64,000 nt of DNA from Mesorhizobium atlanticum (GCF_003289965.1 NZ_QMBQ01000012.1:1-64000); one strand, 5' to 3'. Positions 45,422-54,667 are shown, counted from the stretch's first letter. Notes: generated by a model not told the origin, from the letters alone. Program-made: numbers and translations.

Positions 45422-46243
45422 GTCATCTCAAGGTAAGGGAACGGTGCTGGTCACCAAAAGGTTGGCACGGATGGGCGCTCGCTTCAGTCAGGCTTCAGTC
45501 GCAAGTGTCAGCTCTTCAAAAGCGCCATCCCTTTTTGATCAGCGGCAAGTATTAGAATTGTCAGCCGTGTTGCAGCAGGACGCAGTTCAATCAACCATGC
45601 TCGGCAAAGGGCTCTCATTTGTTTCTGGCCTCGCTTTCTAACCACTGCATGTCCCTCTTTGCAATATCGCAGACGCGTCGTCACGGCGCTTCTGTTCCGG
45701 GACCCGTCCGCCATAGTTGAGATACGATCCGCTCGGTTTTTGGGAGTTGCCGCTCTTCGTGCGACCGCATCGTTGCCACAGTCCTCCCTCACCCCAGTCA
45801 AGCCTGTCTGCGGCCAGGCGCGTCATTGTTCTTCTGAAGCACTGCTTCTTCGCCTGATCGTTTGCTCCGACTTATCATCTGACTTGTTCCGAGCGCTTCG
45901 TTGATGCATCACCCAGAGCAGCAGGGTCTCTGTCGCGCTGATCGGCTCGGTGACGAGAAATCCTATCGCAGGAGCCCTTCCCAACCGCTTCGCCGGTTCG
46001 GACGCCTTTGTCAGCAGTGACAAGGCGCAGGGTCCTCTTGCGCGAGAGCCCCGGTCCTGGTGGCCTGCTGTTCGCTCAAGATTCGAATCCTGCCTCTAAA
46101 AAGAGCCTCGAGCCGGCCGACATCGAGCGCCGACCAGGATTAGGCGATACACATTCCCTCCTCAGGCGCAACGACGCCAGGCAAAGCGGCCGGGAGGGCC
46201 GATGGCGGTCATGGATGTCCGGCTCGGACCTCCACGAAAACTG
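45422..46243. other. Long intergenic stretch, nothing recognised
   Basis: About 820 bases between the cold-shock gene and the nifQ stop. No recognisable gene, RNA or promoter box; it is the 3' side of the P450-nifQ operon, so a terminator may be present but none is obvious. Confidence 0.4.
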
Positions 46244-46885
46244 CTAATCAAAAGCGATCCGGTTGTTGATCCGTGCGAGGCGACTTTCTCCTTCCTCCGG
46301 GCCGAAGCAGCTTTGGAAATCATTGCATTCGTGGCAACTCGGCGCGGCACATAGCGAGAAGCCTTCGGCCTCACAGAGCTTGCGGTAAAAGTACTTCTTC
46401 CATTTCATGTTATGGGTGTTGCCGGCCGCCAGCGCCGGGAAATGCGTGGCAAGCAGGCGGTTGAGCTCGGTTCGATCAAACAGGCCAAGGTCCTGCCATA
46501 GATGATGCTTTCGCATGGCGCGCCTGGCGATGATCTTGGCAAACCGGGCGCTTGTCGGGTCGCCCGGTAGCGCATGCGACAGGAGCAACTCGCGCAGAAG
46601 GTCTTCCTCCGCGTCCAACTCGGGCTCGGCCGCCTCTTCCAGGGCGAACCCGTCGACGGGAGCAGCAGGGAAGCTTTCGGCTAGAACCTGGTGTAGCTCG
46701 GCGCGCATAAGACCGGTTGCTTCCGTCACCGTAGCCTCGCCGGCTTCGAGTTCCTCAAGCGCACATGACAGCACGCAGGCAAGCACATGCCGGTCAAGCT
46801 CAAGCTTAATCCGCGCCGGCCGGTCAGTGCCGAGGCAACTATGGAAGTGAGCGAAGGTGCGCGCCATTCTCCTGGCTTGTGCCAT
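46244..46885 (-). CDS. nifQ: Molybdenum-processing protein NifQ
   Basis: A 213-residue NifQ with the diagnostic cysteine cluster C-x4-C-x2-C-x5-C in CAAPSCHECNDFQSCFG near the C-terminus, which binds an iron-sulfur or Mo-Fe-S cluster, and the preceding MKWKKYFYRKLCEAEG. NifQ supplies molybdenum to NifEN/NifH for FeMo-cofactor synthesis. The ATG shares a base with the luciferase-like gene stop (TGATG), so translation is coupled. Last gene of the operon that begins with the P450. Confidence 0.93.
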   Translation of the reverse strand: MAQARRMARTFAHFHSCLGTDRPARIKLELDRHVLACVLSCALEELEAGEATVTEATGLMRAELHQVLAESFPAAPVDGFALEEAAEPELDAEEDLLRELLLSHALPGDPTSARFAKIIARRAMRKHHLWQDLGLFDRTELNRLLATHFPALAAGNTHNMKWKKYFYRKLCEAEGFSLCAAPSCHECNDFQSCFGPEEGESRLARINNRIAFD

Positions 46886-47937
46886 CAAGCGCCCCCATGG
46901 GCTAACGATTTGCTGATTGCCGGGATGATCTTGTCTCCCCAGAGTTCGATCTGGCGCAGCATCGTTTTTTGGTCGAAATCTCCCAGTTGGGTCTGAATTG
47001 CGATCTGGTCTGGCTTCAAGGTCTCCATCTCTTCCAGCAGGCGATCGATCACGCGATTGACGCTGCCAACCGGCAGATTGTGGCGCATCGTCTCCAATGA
47101 AAGATCCTGCTGCGTCGCCGTTTCTTTAAGCAGATAGCCGTCCACGCTTTGCTGGCGACGCTGATGCAGTGCTTCAGAGAGCCGGCGCTGGAAGCGGGCG
47201 TTGTCAAGATAGCTATCGATTTCTGCCTCGTCGCCGCTGGCATAGCAGCAGCGTAGCAGAGATATCTTGGCGTCCGTGACGTTCTTGCCTTCGGCAGCCG
47301 CAGCCTTCTCGATTGCTTCCCGCAATGCGCCCAAAGCCTCCAAGCCGTTATGGAATGCAGTGGCAAAGAGATTGTGCCCCTCACGGTAGGCCCGGGCCAT
47401 TCGCGCTGTGCCGCCGGCGATCCAGATCGGCGGGGTCGGCTTCTGGACGGTGCGCACCGAAACCGACGTTGGTGGTATGTTCTGATACTGGCCGTCATGC
47501 TCGAAAATGTCTTGATTGAGTCCCTTCACAAGGATGTCCAAGCATTCCGAAAAGACCGCTGGTGCCTCATCGATATTGATCCCGAAGCGCTCGAATTCGA
47601 AGTGCTGGTACCCCGGGCCGACGCCGAGCTCGAGACGGCCATTCGCGAGGATATCGGCCAAGCCGATCTCGGAAAGCAGGCGCTGTGGCTGGTAGAGGGG
47701 CAGCACGCACACGGCGGTGCCGAGGCGAATGGTGCTGGTCACGCCAGCGCAATGCGCCACCATCATCAAGGGCGAGGGAATGAGGCTGTAATTGTTGAAG
47801 TGGTGCTCCGCGAACCACGCGGTAGCGAAGCCGGCCTGCTCAGAAACGATCACCTGTTCGATGGAGTTGCGGATAATCTCCTCGCAGGATTGGTGATAGC
47901 CACGCTGGGCGGCCAGGATGAAGGTCGCGAATTCCAT
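46885..47937 (-). CDS. Luciferase-like (LLM) flavin-dependent monooxygenase
   Basis: A 350-residue member of the bacterial luciferase family: MEFATFILAAQRGYHQ at the start, WFAEHHFNNYSLIPSPLMM near 45-62, RLELGVGPGYQHFEFERFG and PTPPIWIAGGTARM. These enzymes use FMNH2 and O2 to oxidise substrates such as aldehydes or amines. It is coupled to nifQ and downstream of the double SDR. I recall a similar gene (y4vJ) beside nifQ in Sinorhizobium fredii NGR234. Start ATG 47937 is chosen by homology. Substrate unknown. Confidence 0.9.
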   Translation of the reverse strand: MEFATFILAAQRGYHQSCEEIIRNSIEQVIVSEQAGFATAWFAEHHFNNYSLIPSPLMMVAHCAGVTSTIRLGTAVCVLPLYQPQRLLSEIGLADILANGRLELGVGPGYQHFEFERFGINIDEAPAVFSECLDILVKGLNQDIFEHDGQYQNIPPTSVSVRTVQKPTPPIWIAGGTARMARAYREGHNLFATAFHNGLEALGALREAIEKAAAAEGKNVTDAKISLLRCCYASGDEAEIDSYLDNARFQRRLSEALHQRRQQSVDGYLLKETATQQDLSLETMRHNLPVGSVNRVIDRLLEEMETLKPDQIAIQTQLGDFDQKTMLRQIELWGDKIIPAISKSLAHGGA

Positions 47938-48240
47938 GGGGTTCCCTAGTTTACAGAGTGAGTTGGCCGGCCAAGAGATGCGCTGGGTACGCACAAAAGG
48001 ATCTAGCCGCGTCTCGATCTAGTCTCTGCCTTAGAACCGCTCGCCATTTGGCGTTCGCAGGCGCATGGAGCGGTTGGAACTTATTTTCGGCCGAGATGAG
48101 GAGAATGGAGGCTTTCACTGTCGTCGAGGATGACGTGTTCGGCCGTAGTATCGCGAGGGGTAGTGCAATCCGACCTTTGACCTTTGGACTTTCCTGGCCT
48201 TCGGTGAGCCGCAGCCGGGCTCCCGGCAAAAAGGCGACAC
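47938..48240. other. Spacer between double SDR and luciferase-like gene
   Basis: A 303-base gap with no gene and no -24/-12 box found; both neighbours are read in the same direction. Confidence 0.4.
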
Positions 48241-49842
48241 TTAGCACGCGGCCTCCGCAAAATGCACGCTGTCGAGGTCGAAGGCGTTTCCCGCATCACC
48301 GAACGAAGTCCAGCCGCCGTCCACGTAAAGGATCGAGCCGCTGACGTAGGAAGCGGCGGACGAAGCCAGGTAGAACGCCGCGTCAGCAACGTCTTCCGGC
48401 TGTCCCATCCCGCCCATCGGGATGCGTTGTGTGATCGTCGTCATGTCAATGCATCCGACCTCCGCCGACTGGGCAACGTCAGCCGTGCAGATATAACCAG
48501 GAGCCAGCGTAGCCGTTCGAATGTCTACCGGCCCGAGCTCGGCCGCCAGGCATCGGGTCAAAATGTCCAGCCCAGCCTGGGAGGCACCGTAGGCATGGGC
48601 CGGCGCGAACGGCAGAAAGCTGCTGACCGAACCGACGTTGAGGATCACGCCGCCAGGGCGCATCGCCTTGATGGCCTCGCGCGCGCAGGTGAAGGCAGCG
48701 GTAAGGTTGACGTCCAAGACACGTTGGATGTGTTCCGGTGTCTGTTCAGTTCCCAACGCCAAAGTGCCGGCGGCACCGGCACCGTTGACGAGCACATCGA
48801 TACATCCGAAGCGAGCCCGCAGCTCCTCCAATAGCGCCACCACCTCGCTTTCGACGGCCACGTCCACGCATTTGGCTGGGTTGTTGCCGCGGAGCCGCGC
48901 GGCGAGCTCTGCCGCTGCTGCGCCATCTTTGTCCGCAATCACAACGGTGTCGCCGTTTGCGGCAAAGCGGCGAACGATGGCCGGGCCAATGCCGTTTGCG
49001 GCACCGGTGACGAGCACGACTCGCGCCTTGGTGCGTTCGGCCGGACAACAGAGTTCAGCTTGGGGTACCCCATCCACCGGCGGGTGCGCATGCCCCGGTT
49101 GGTTGAATGAAGTCCAGCCGCCGTCGACCGCCAGCACCGCACCGGTGATATATCGCGCCTGGGTGCTGCTCAGAAAACGCACCGTGAGGGCGATCTCATC
49201 TGGGCGCGCCAGGCGACCCAGCGGCACGCGGCGGCGCACCGCCTGAAGGTCCACTTTGCCGGCGCATTCCAGTTCTGCGACCATTGGCGTGCGCACGTAG
49301 CCCGGCGCTACCGCCGTCACGCGGATACCGCGAGCGGCCCACTCGCATGCGAGCGACTTTGTCAGCGAGATCAGTCCCGCCTTCGAGGCGGCATAGGCAT
49401 TGCGCTTGGGATTGCCGAGGATGCCCGCTATCGAAGCAACGTTGACGATGGCGCCGCCCGGCCGCATGCGTCTCGCCGCTTCACGGGCCATGAAAAACGG
49501 TCCGATAACGTTCACTGCCAGGGCGAGGCGGAAGGCGTCGACAGCAGTGTCGACGCTCGCAGCCATGGTGGGCCCAATCGCGGCGTTATTGATGAGGACA
49601 CTGATTTGGGCGAACTGCGCCTCGATGCGATCGTAAAGCCTGAGGACCTCTTCCTCATGCGAGACGTCGCACTCGAAGCCCACATGCGGGTGGCCGAGAT
49701 CACGCGCCAGCTCAACGACGCCGCTGCCAGGAAGGTCTACCGCAACCACGGTGTCGCCATCCATGGCGAGAACTTCAACCAGGGCACGTCCGATCCCGCC
49801 CACCGCACCGGTGATGATGACGATGCGCCCTGGCTGGCTCAT
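48241..49842 (-). CDS. Tandem short-chain dehydrogenase/reductase (two SDR domains)
   Basis: A 533-residue fusion of two SDR domains. Domain 1 (about 1-245) has TGAVGGIGRAL, NNAA and the catalytic YAASKAG. Domain 2 (about 265-520) has TGAANGIGPAI and the Asn motif (VNGAGA), but the catalytic Lys is Gln (YGASQAG), so it is probably inactive or needs another base. Both end with the typical VDGGWTSF. Similar double SDR proteins (y4vI) occur in NGR234, as I recall. Probably oxidises or reduces an alcohol/ketone made by the P450 encoded in the same operon. Start ATG 49842 by homology. Confidence 0.9.
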   Translation of the reverse strand: MSQPGRIVIITGAVGGIGRALVEVLAMDGDTVVAVDLPGSGVVELARDLGHPHVGFECDVSHEEEVLRLYDRIEAQFAQISVLINNAAIGPTMAASVDTAVDAFRLALAVNVIGPFFMAREAARRMRPGGAIVNVASIAGILGNPKRNAYAASKAGLISLTKSLACEWAARGIRVTAVAPGYVRTPMVAELECAGKVDLQAVRRRVPLGRLARPDEIALTVRFLSSTQARYITGAVLAVDGGWTSFNQPGHAHPPVDGVPQAELCCPAERTKARVVLVTGAANGIGPAIVRRFAANGDTVVIADKDGAAAAELAARLRGNNPAKCVDVAVESEVVALLEELRARFGCIDVLVNGAGAAGTLALGTEQTPEHIQRVLDVNLTAAFTCAREAIKAMRPGGVILNVGSVSSFLPFAPAHAYGASQAGLDILTRCLAAELGPVDIRTATLAPGYICTADVAQSAEVGCIDMTTITQRIPMGGMGQPEDVADAAFYLASSAASYVSGSILYVDGGWTSFGDAGNAFDLDSVHFAEAAC

Positions 49843-50152
49843 GAGAACGTCTCTCGCGCTCCCTTCAGCGGATTCAGCTCGTCGATATTGACCGGCAAAA
49901 TGGTGCACCGCGCTAAAGCAGCGCGCCGGGGCTGTGTCGCCAGCTGCAGACCCGAATTGACGATGCGACGGTCCAGGTTCTGGCTCGGCCGAAGCTGCTC
50001 AGCGACCAGCCAAGACAGGCCCTTGCCTCGACAATCGGGGCTGGCCGGCCCCGCAACTTCGTGCACACCAGCTATGTTCGCAGGATTGTGGGACAGAGCC
50101 GGCCGGTCACCGCCGTCGCCGGGGCAGACAGGCCGTCCCAATTGCTGCGCCG
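49843..50152. other. Spacer between SnoaL-like gene and double SDR
   Basis: 310 bases without a recognisable gene; probably untranslated part of the operon message. Confidence 0.4.
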
Positions 50153-50794
50153 TCACCGGGCAGTCTTTCGCCGGGATCGCCGCGGCACGGCAAGATTGTC
50201 ACGGTCTTCGGCCTCCACAGCCGATGCTTCTTCCTTGCCTGAAGCCCACGAAAAGCCATGGCGAGAAGGAATGTCATGCTTTGCGAGCGTGTAGACCGGG
50301 TCGTTCGGATACAGCGTTCCAATCGGCTGTCTCGGGCCGAACCGTTCTGCCTCAACGACCGCTGGTGGGACCTGCTCCTCGACCCAGTCGTAGACCACCG
50401 TCCTTTCGGCAATCCGCCACTCTCCTTGCCTCTTGTGAAGCAGATCGCAGTAGCGGCCGCACAGCAGCGTCTGGCGTAGGTCTCCGTCTTTGTCTGGTGC
50501 GCGTTGCAACGCAGTGAAATAGCTCTCGACCGCAGCCTCCGACGAACTGATGAATTCAATCAGGATATTGGTGATCTGGTGAATGTTTCGCGGTCCGGCC
50601 TCGAACAAGCCGAGAGCAAACCGGATGAAGCCCTCTGCCGGACCACAGTAGGAGCCGTGGTTGTCATGCGCGTCCGGCCAGTATGCGCTGCGAAGCGCCG
50701 CCTCATCGGCCCGGTCGATCCCGCGACAGTACCGATAGAGGCAGTCGCGGATCGCCTCGCGGTTCAGTATTTCGGTAATTTTTGTCTGATCCAT
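50153..50794 (-). CDS. SnoaL-like / NTF2-fold protein
   Basis: A 213-residue protein whose first 150 residues fit the SnoaL-like (NTF2) cone fold: REAIRDCLYRYCRGIDRADEA at the start, then YWPDAHDNHGSYCG, HQITNILIEF and RYCDLLHKRQGEWRI. Such domains act as small-molecule isomerases, cyclases, dehydratases or hydroxylase partners. The 60-residue C-terminal tail is polar and not family-like. Between ferredoxin and double SDR genes in the P450 operon. Confidence 0.85.
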   Translation of the reverse strand: MDQTKITEILNREAIRDCLYRYCRGIDRADEAALRSAYWPDAHDNHGSYCGPAEGFIRFALGLFEAGPRNIHQITNILIEFISSSEAAVESYFTALQRAPDKDGDLRQTLLCGRYCDLLHKRQGEWRIAERTVVYDWVEEQVPPAVVEAERFGPRQPIGTLYPNDPVYTLAKHDIPSRHGFSWASGKEEASAVEAEDRDNLAVPRRSRRKTAR

Positions 50795-50951
50795 CGGGTC
50801 TGCAGCAGCTTCTGTGATTGGAAGAATTTGTTTCGCGAGCCGGTCTTGGCGTTTGCGGCATCAGCGCAGATACTTTGATGCCGCAAAGGCCCTGCGGCGT
50901 CGAGCGGGGGGCTGAAGCCGGTCGCCCGCCGTTTCGCGCACATAGTCGCTT

Positions 50952-51197
50952 TCATGCTTGCGGACGCTTGGTGCAATGAGGTCTGTTTCGAACAGTGCTG
51001 CAGGAGTTGAGATCGAGTTCAAGGGCACGTTCGGGACAGGATCGCGCGCCTCGCGATGCAATCACTTCCTCCCCTTCTGCGACTTCGATGTGACCGGGCA
51101 GGATGTAACCGGCGTCATCAAGCTTGAAGATGTGTGGTGCGTGCGCCGCGCATCGCGCGTGACCCTGGCATTTGGAACTTTGGACGATGATGCGCAT
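50952..51197 (-). CDS. P450-type small ferredoxin (3Fe-4S/4Fe-4S)
   Basis: An 81-residue ferredoxin with cluster Cys at C10 and C16 (CQGHARCAAHAPHIF) and C54-P (ARSCPERAL), the pattern of single-cluster ferredoxins that feed electrons to bacterial P450s. It follows the P450 gene by 44 bases with GAAGG eight bases before its ATG, so it is the likely redox partner. The C-terminal 20 residues vary between relatives. Confidence 0.9.
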   Translation of the reverse strand: MRIIVQSSKCQGHARCAAHAPHIFKLDDAGYILPGHIEVAEGEEVIASRGARSCPERALELDLNSCSTVRNRPHCTKRPQA

Positions 51198-51241
51198 GGA
51201 GCTTACCTTCGTTGCTTTGCCTCGGCTCTGGCCGAGGCTGC

Positions 51242-52459
51242 TCAGGACCAGTCCAGGATCAGATTTTCGATCCCGAACACATGGCCCCCAAAGGTGATGG
51301 GTGCCGTACCTTTCTTGATCCGGAAGGCCGGGATGCGCGCCAGCCACTCCTCCAGCCCAATAATGATCTCGCGCCGGGCAAGATGTGAGCCAAGACAACG
51401 GTGGGGACCGAAGCCAAAGCTGGCGTGGCGGTTGTCCTGTCGCGTCAGATCAACCGTGTTGGGGCATTCGAATTCCGCTGGATCGCGATTGGCGATCATC
51501 GTGGCACAGGAAACATAATCTCCTTTGCGGATCGGCGCGCCTTCGAAATCGATATCTTTCATTGCCACTCGAATCAACTGAACGGTCGGAAATGCACGCA
51601 GCAATTCTTCGGCCGCGAGCACGATCCGATCTGGTTCGCAGCGCAGCAATGCCTGGTCCCTGAGGTTGCGTGCGAGATAGGCCAGGTCAAAGCCAATGGC
51701 TGCTGCGACGGTGTCTAGCCCGGCGACGAAAACAAGCACGCCGACCCCGCGCACTTCCTGTTTGGTAAGCCGGCGGCCCTCTACCTGTGCCTGCACGACG
51801 AAAGTCATGAAATCGTCAGCCAAGTCCTCGCGGCGCGCGGCTGCAAGTCCGTCAATGAACGAAACGATCACCTTGGCCGCGGCCGGTCGTTTCACATCGT
51901 CGCCGTGGAGAAGATCTCTCGCCCATCCGACAAATGTGTCAGCTCGATCCTCCGGCAGCCCTAGGAGATGAAGGAAGATGTGTACCGTGAATGGAAACGC
52001 GAAATCTTTCATGACGTCGCAGCTTGTGCCCGATGCGGCGATCCGATCTATGAGCCTGATTGCCCGCTCGCGGATAGACGGTTCCAATGTCGCCACCCGC
52101 TTTGGCGAAAACAGCGGATTGAGCAAGGCGCGAAAGGCGCCATGGGCGGGCGGATCGAGTTCAAGGGGGATCATGGGCCAGCTTTCGCCTAGCGCGGAGG
52201 CGAAGATACTGCGATGACTGGAGAAGGTTTCGGTGTCCTGCAGCACCCGGCGCTGATCGCTGGCGCGGGTGATCACCCACGTACCCCGGCCGTCACGCGT
52301 GTTGAAAGGCGAATAAAAGATCGGCGGGCCGGAATGGGCGCAAGCGACTGCTGCGTGGGGATCCCCGTTGGGAGTCGGTGACATGCCTGGCGAAGTGAAC
52401 AGGCTGAAATCCCTCACCATTTCGGGCGGGACATGCTCCGGAATTGGATTTTTCGCCAT
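51242..52459 (-). CDS. Cytochrome P450 (CYP127-like)
   Basis: A 405-residue bacterial class I P450. The haem-binding loop is FGFGPHRCLGSHLARRE (Cys about 355), the I-helix acid/alcohol pair is in FVAGLDTVAAA, and the ExxR motif is in EELLRAFPTVQLIR. It should hydroxylate an unknown small molecule using the adjacent ferredoxin. First gene of an operon with ferredoxin, SnoaL-like, double SDR, luciferase-like and nifQ genes, behind a NifA/sigma-54 promoter. NGR234 has a related arrangement with CYP127A1 (y4vG) from memory. ATG 52459 is used; an upstream in-frame start at 52546 lacks family similarity. Confidence 0.9.
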   Translation of the reverse strand: MAKNPIPEHVPPEMVRDFSLFTSPGMSPTPNGDPHAAVACAHSGPPIFYSPFNTRDGRGTWVITRASDQRRVLQDTETFSSHRSIFASALGESWPMIPLELDPPAHGAFRALLNPLFSPKRVATLEPSIRERAIRLIDRIAASGTSCDVMKDFAFPFTVHIFLHLLGLPEDRADTFVGWARDLLHGDDVKRPAAAKVIVSFIDGLAAARREDLADDFMTFVVQAQVEGRRLTKQEVRGVGVLVFVAGLDTVAAAIGFDLAYLARNLRDQALLRCEPDRIVLAAEELLRAFPTVQLIRVAMKDIDFEGAPIRKGDYVSCATMIANRDPAEFECPNTVDLTRQDNRHASFGFGPHRCLGSHLARREIIIGLEEWLARIPAFRIKKGTAPITFGGHVFGIENLILDWS

Positions 52460-52631
52460 TTGGCCTCTTCTCCTGAAGGTCAGGCCGTTCATGCGCTCGT
52501 TACGGTGCGCGGCCGCTCTGAAGGTCGATTGGCCATCGCCCGGCAAAGCCGCAGCTCAGGCGCATCGCGATTGTGTTGCGCGGTGCAGCCGAACCGCGCA
52601 CCAGCACGCAAGAGATCCGGTCGCGAGTTGA

Positions 52632-52661
52632 AGCAGCACAGGTCATCTACTCTGTGCTGCT
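52632..52661 (-). other. Perfect hairpin in the leader of the P450-nifQ operon
   Basis: AGCAGCACAG and CTGTGCTGCT form a perfect 10-bp stem with a 10-base loop. It lies about 90 bases inside the predicted transcript and 170 bases before the P450 ATG. No run of T follows on the minus strand, so it is not a simple terminator; it may be an operator, attenuator or RNA-stabilising element. Confidence 0.6.
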
Positions 52662-52759
52662 ATCGTAAATCTTAACCAGTGTTACCCCCTTGAAGTTGAG
52701 GACGAGGTCAACGACACCGAACCCGGCGACGCACCGCTGCTGGCGTCGGCAATCGTCTT

Positions 52760-52907
52760 TGCAAGTTGCGTGCCTGATTGGAGTGTCGATGGCGCTGTAC
52801 CGAGCTATGCCCGGCCAGCACCGGATCGCCACTCATTTGATGACCGAATGTCCCAGGAGAATGTCAGAAAACCAACTCTTGCCCTCAGTTTTGTCAACTC
52901 CGCGACA
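52760..52907 (-). promoter_or_regulatory. NifA site and sigma-54 promoter of the P450-nifQ operon
   Basis: Minus-strand AGGCACGCAACTTGCA at 52775-52760 is a -24/-12 promoter differing from consensus only in the first base. A perfect TGT-N10-ACA site is at 52892-52907, about 120 bases upstream. The predicted leader to the P450 start is about 290 bases. Confidence 0.85.
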
Positions 52908-53426
52908 TGGGAGGGGTCGGCTTGGCTCCTGCTCAAGCTAGGTCAGACAAGTGGAGAGTGTGCGGAACGCTCTGTCCGAGCTCTTTCTGCCAAGTCGGCG
53001 TAATGTGAGACTCTTTGGCCGCCGACGCACCGGGCGTCGTCGTCGAGCAGCCTGGCCACTCCGCTTTCGCCTTCACAGATGGACGCAAGGTCGGACCCTC
53101 GCCCGCCCTCTTACAAAGCGGCTGATCCAGAACCGTCAGCGATACTCGCCAAGCCTGTGCGAAGCTCCAAAAACCGCAGAGACGCGCCTGCGCGCACCCA
53201 ATAAGGGCACAGCCCCCGAATGTGGACCGGCTTGGGGCAAAGACATACGCAGGCGCACAGGGCGGATTTGTTTGATCGCGACGTCCTTCAGGGCGGGATC
53301 GTGATCGTGGACCGGGAACTGTCCGGTCACACTGTGGCTCTCCCTCTTGTGACTGCGGCAACTCGCCCATGGGAACCGTGCCTCCGCGGAGATGGCGCGG
53401 CACGGTTTCCAAACGGTTCCCGCGGA
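52908..53426. other. Intergenic stretch between P450 promoter and RTX gene
   Basis: No recognisable gene on either strand; short frames overlap without motifs. Confidence 0.4.
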
Positions 53427-54227
53427 TCAGACGAAGGTAAAATCCGACGCGCCCAACCCCAGGCCGGCGAGATCCGCGACGCTTTGGACGTTGCTGAGAT
53501 GAGCAAAATCTTCGGCATTGTTCTCGGAGGTGACGTAGGCCAGATTCGCTGTTTGGGTTAGCGGGTTAAAGTACACGATAATGTCGCCGGTATGCTCATT
53601 GGAGATCGCGCCCGCAGCCTGGGAGCCATTGGCGAAGGAGTTGGTGAGCACTACGACATGCTCGCCGTTCGCACCCGTGGCCTCGCCGCTGTAAAACGTG
53701 TCAACAGAATGGCCTGCCCGAGAGCTGGCGTGGTTGACGAAGTTGGCGCCGAAACCATCGCTGCCGAGGCCCACCGCGTCGAAGGCCAAAGTGTCTTGCG
53801 CCGGGTCGAAATCCAAGATGGAGATATTGTCTGGGTTGGGCCCGTAAAGCGGGTCATATCCCGGAACCGTGTTGTGGAATTGGAAAACGAACGTGTCGTT
53901 ACCACCGTCCCCTGTCAGGATATCCCTGCCGTCACCAGCAAAAAGGACGTCGTCACCCGGACCTCCATAGAGCTTGTCATTATCCGGGCCATTGGTGATC
54001 CGCGGTTTGTCTCGGCCGTTGTCGCCGTAGAGATAGTCGTTGCCCTCATCTCCAAAGACCTGATCATTGCCTGCGCCACCGAAGACTCGGTCATTGCCGG
54101 GGCCCGCAGAGATGGTGTCGTTACCCGCACGAGCGTCGATCCAGTCATTACCGTTGGGGTCTCCGACCAAATCGTCACCTTCGGTGCCGAAGAGGGCATT
54201 GTCACCCGGGCCGCCATAGATAGCCAT
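53427..54227 (-). CDS. RTX (haemolysin-type) calcium-binding secreted protein, NodO-like architecture
   Basis: A 266-residue acidic protein whose first half (about 5-130) is a run of glycine/aspartate nonapeptide repeats (GGPGDNALFG, GGAGNDQVFG, GDEGNDYLYG, GGPGDDVLFA, GDGGNDTFVF), which bind Ca2+ and form a parallel beta-roll. There is no N-terminal signal; the C-terminal end (LAGLGLGASDFTFV) suits type I secretion. Size, repeats and lack of signal resemble NodO of Rhizobium leguminosarum (284 residues), which makes pores in host membranes. AAGGA is placed before ATG 54227. A nod box lies about 60 bases upstream. The secretion genes are not in the window. Confidence 0.88.
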   Translation of the reverse strand: MAIYGGPGDNALFGTEGDDLVGDPNGNDWIDARAGNDTISAGPGNDRVFGGAGNDQVFGDEGNDYLYGDNGRDKPRITNGPDNDKLYGGPGDDVLFAGDGRDILTGDGGNDTFVFQFHNTVPGYDPLYGPNPDNISILDFDPAQDTLAFDAVGLGSDGFGANFVNHASSRAGHSVDTFYSGEATGANGEHVVVLTNSFANGSQAAGAISNEHTGDIIVYFNPLTQTANLAYVTSENNAEDFAHLSNVQSVADLAGLGLGASDFTFV

Positions 54228-54284
54228 CAAGATATTCCTTATGATGCACCCCCCAACGCCACCTGAATCTTTCATATCCGCCTC

Positions 54285-54331
54285 AGCTGGTACAATCGAT
54301 TGCTACGATTGAAACCATTTAGATAATGGAT
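54285..54331 (-). promoter_or_regulatory. nod box upstream of the RTX gene
   Basis: Read on the minus strand from 54331, the 47 bases start ATCCAT, have AATG in place of GATG, then TTTCAATC, GCAATCGATT and TGTACCAGCT, aligning without gaps to the nod-box consensus (mismatches mainly at the GATG and AAAC blocks and the last four bases). It ends 57 bases before the RTX start codon, the usual geometry. NodD/flavonoid control is inferred. Confidence 0.8.
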
Positions 54332-54667
54332 GTGTGCCTTTCGCCTTTCAGCTCGGTGGGTGCGACGCGGCGATGCACGCAGGCCCAGGCGCTAGCGCAT
54401 GCCGAAAAATCCACTCGGCACGCGTGGGGGCGTTTCCCGCCACTGTGCGCCCAATACATCGCTGGTGATAAGCTTGGTGCCCGCAAGGATGATGGGACAA
54501 CCGTGGTCGATTGCGATGTCTGGGTCGACGGACAAGCGATGCGTGACGACAAGGGAGCAATAGCTGTACGCGCTCGCTCGCCCTCGCGCCAAGCGACGGC
54601 AAGCGCAATGCTGAGCCCGGCGCGAGCGCCGGGCGAGAACGTAAAGCAACATCCAGCGGTCTCGCCC
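54332..54667. other. Spacer between nod box and hmuS
   Basis: 335 bases downstream of hmuS with no recognisable gene. A GC-rich inverted stretch (GCCCGGCGCGAGCGCCGGGC, about 54615-54634) could terminate hmuS transcription. Confidence 0.5.
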
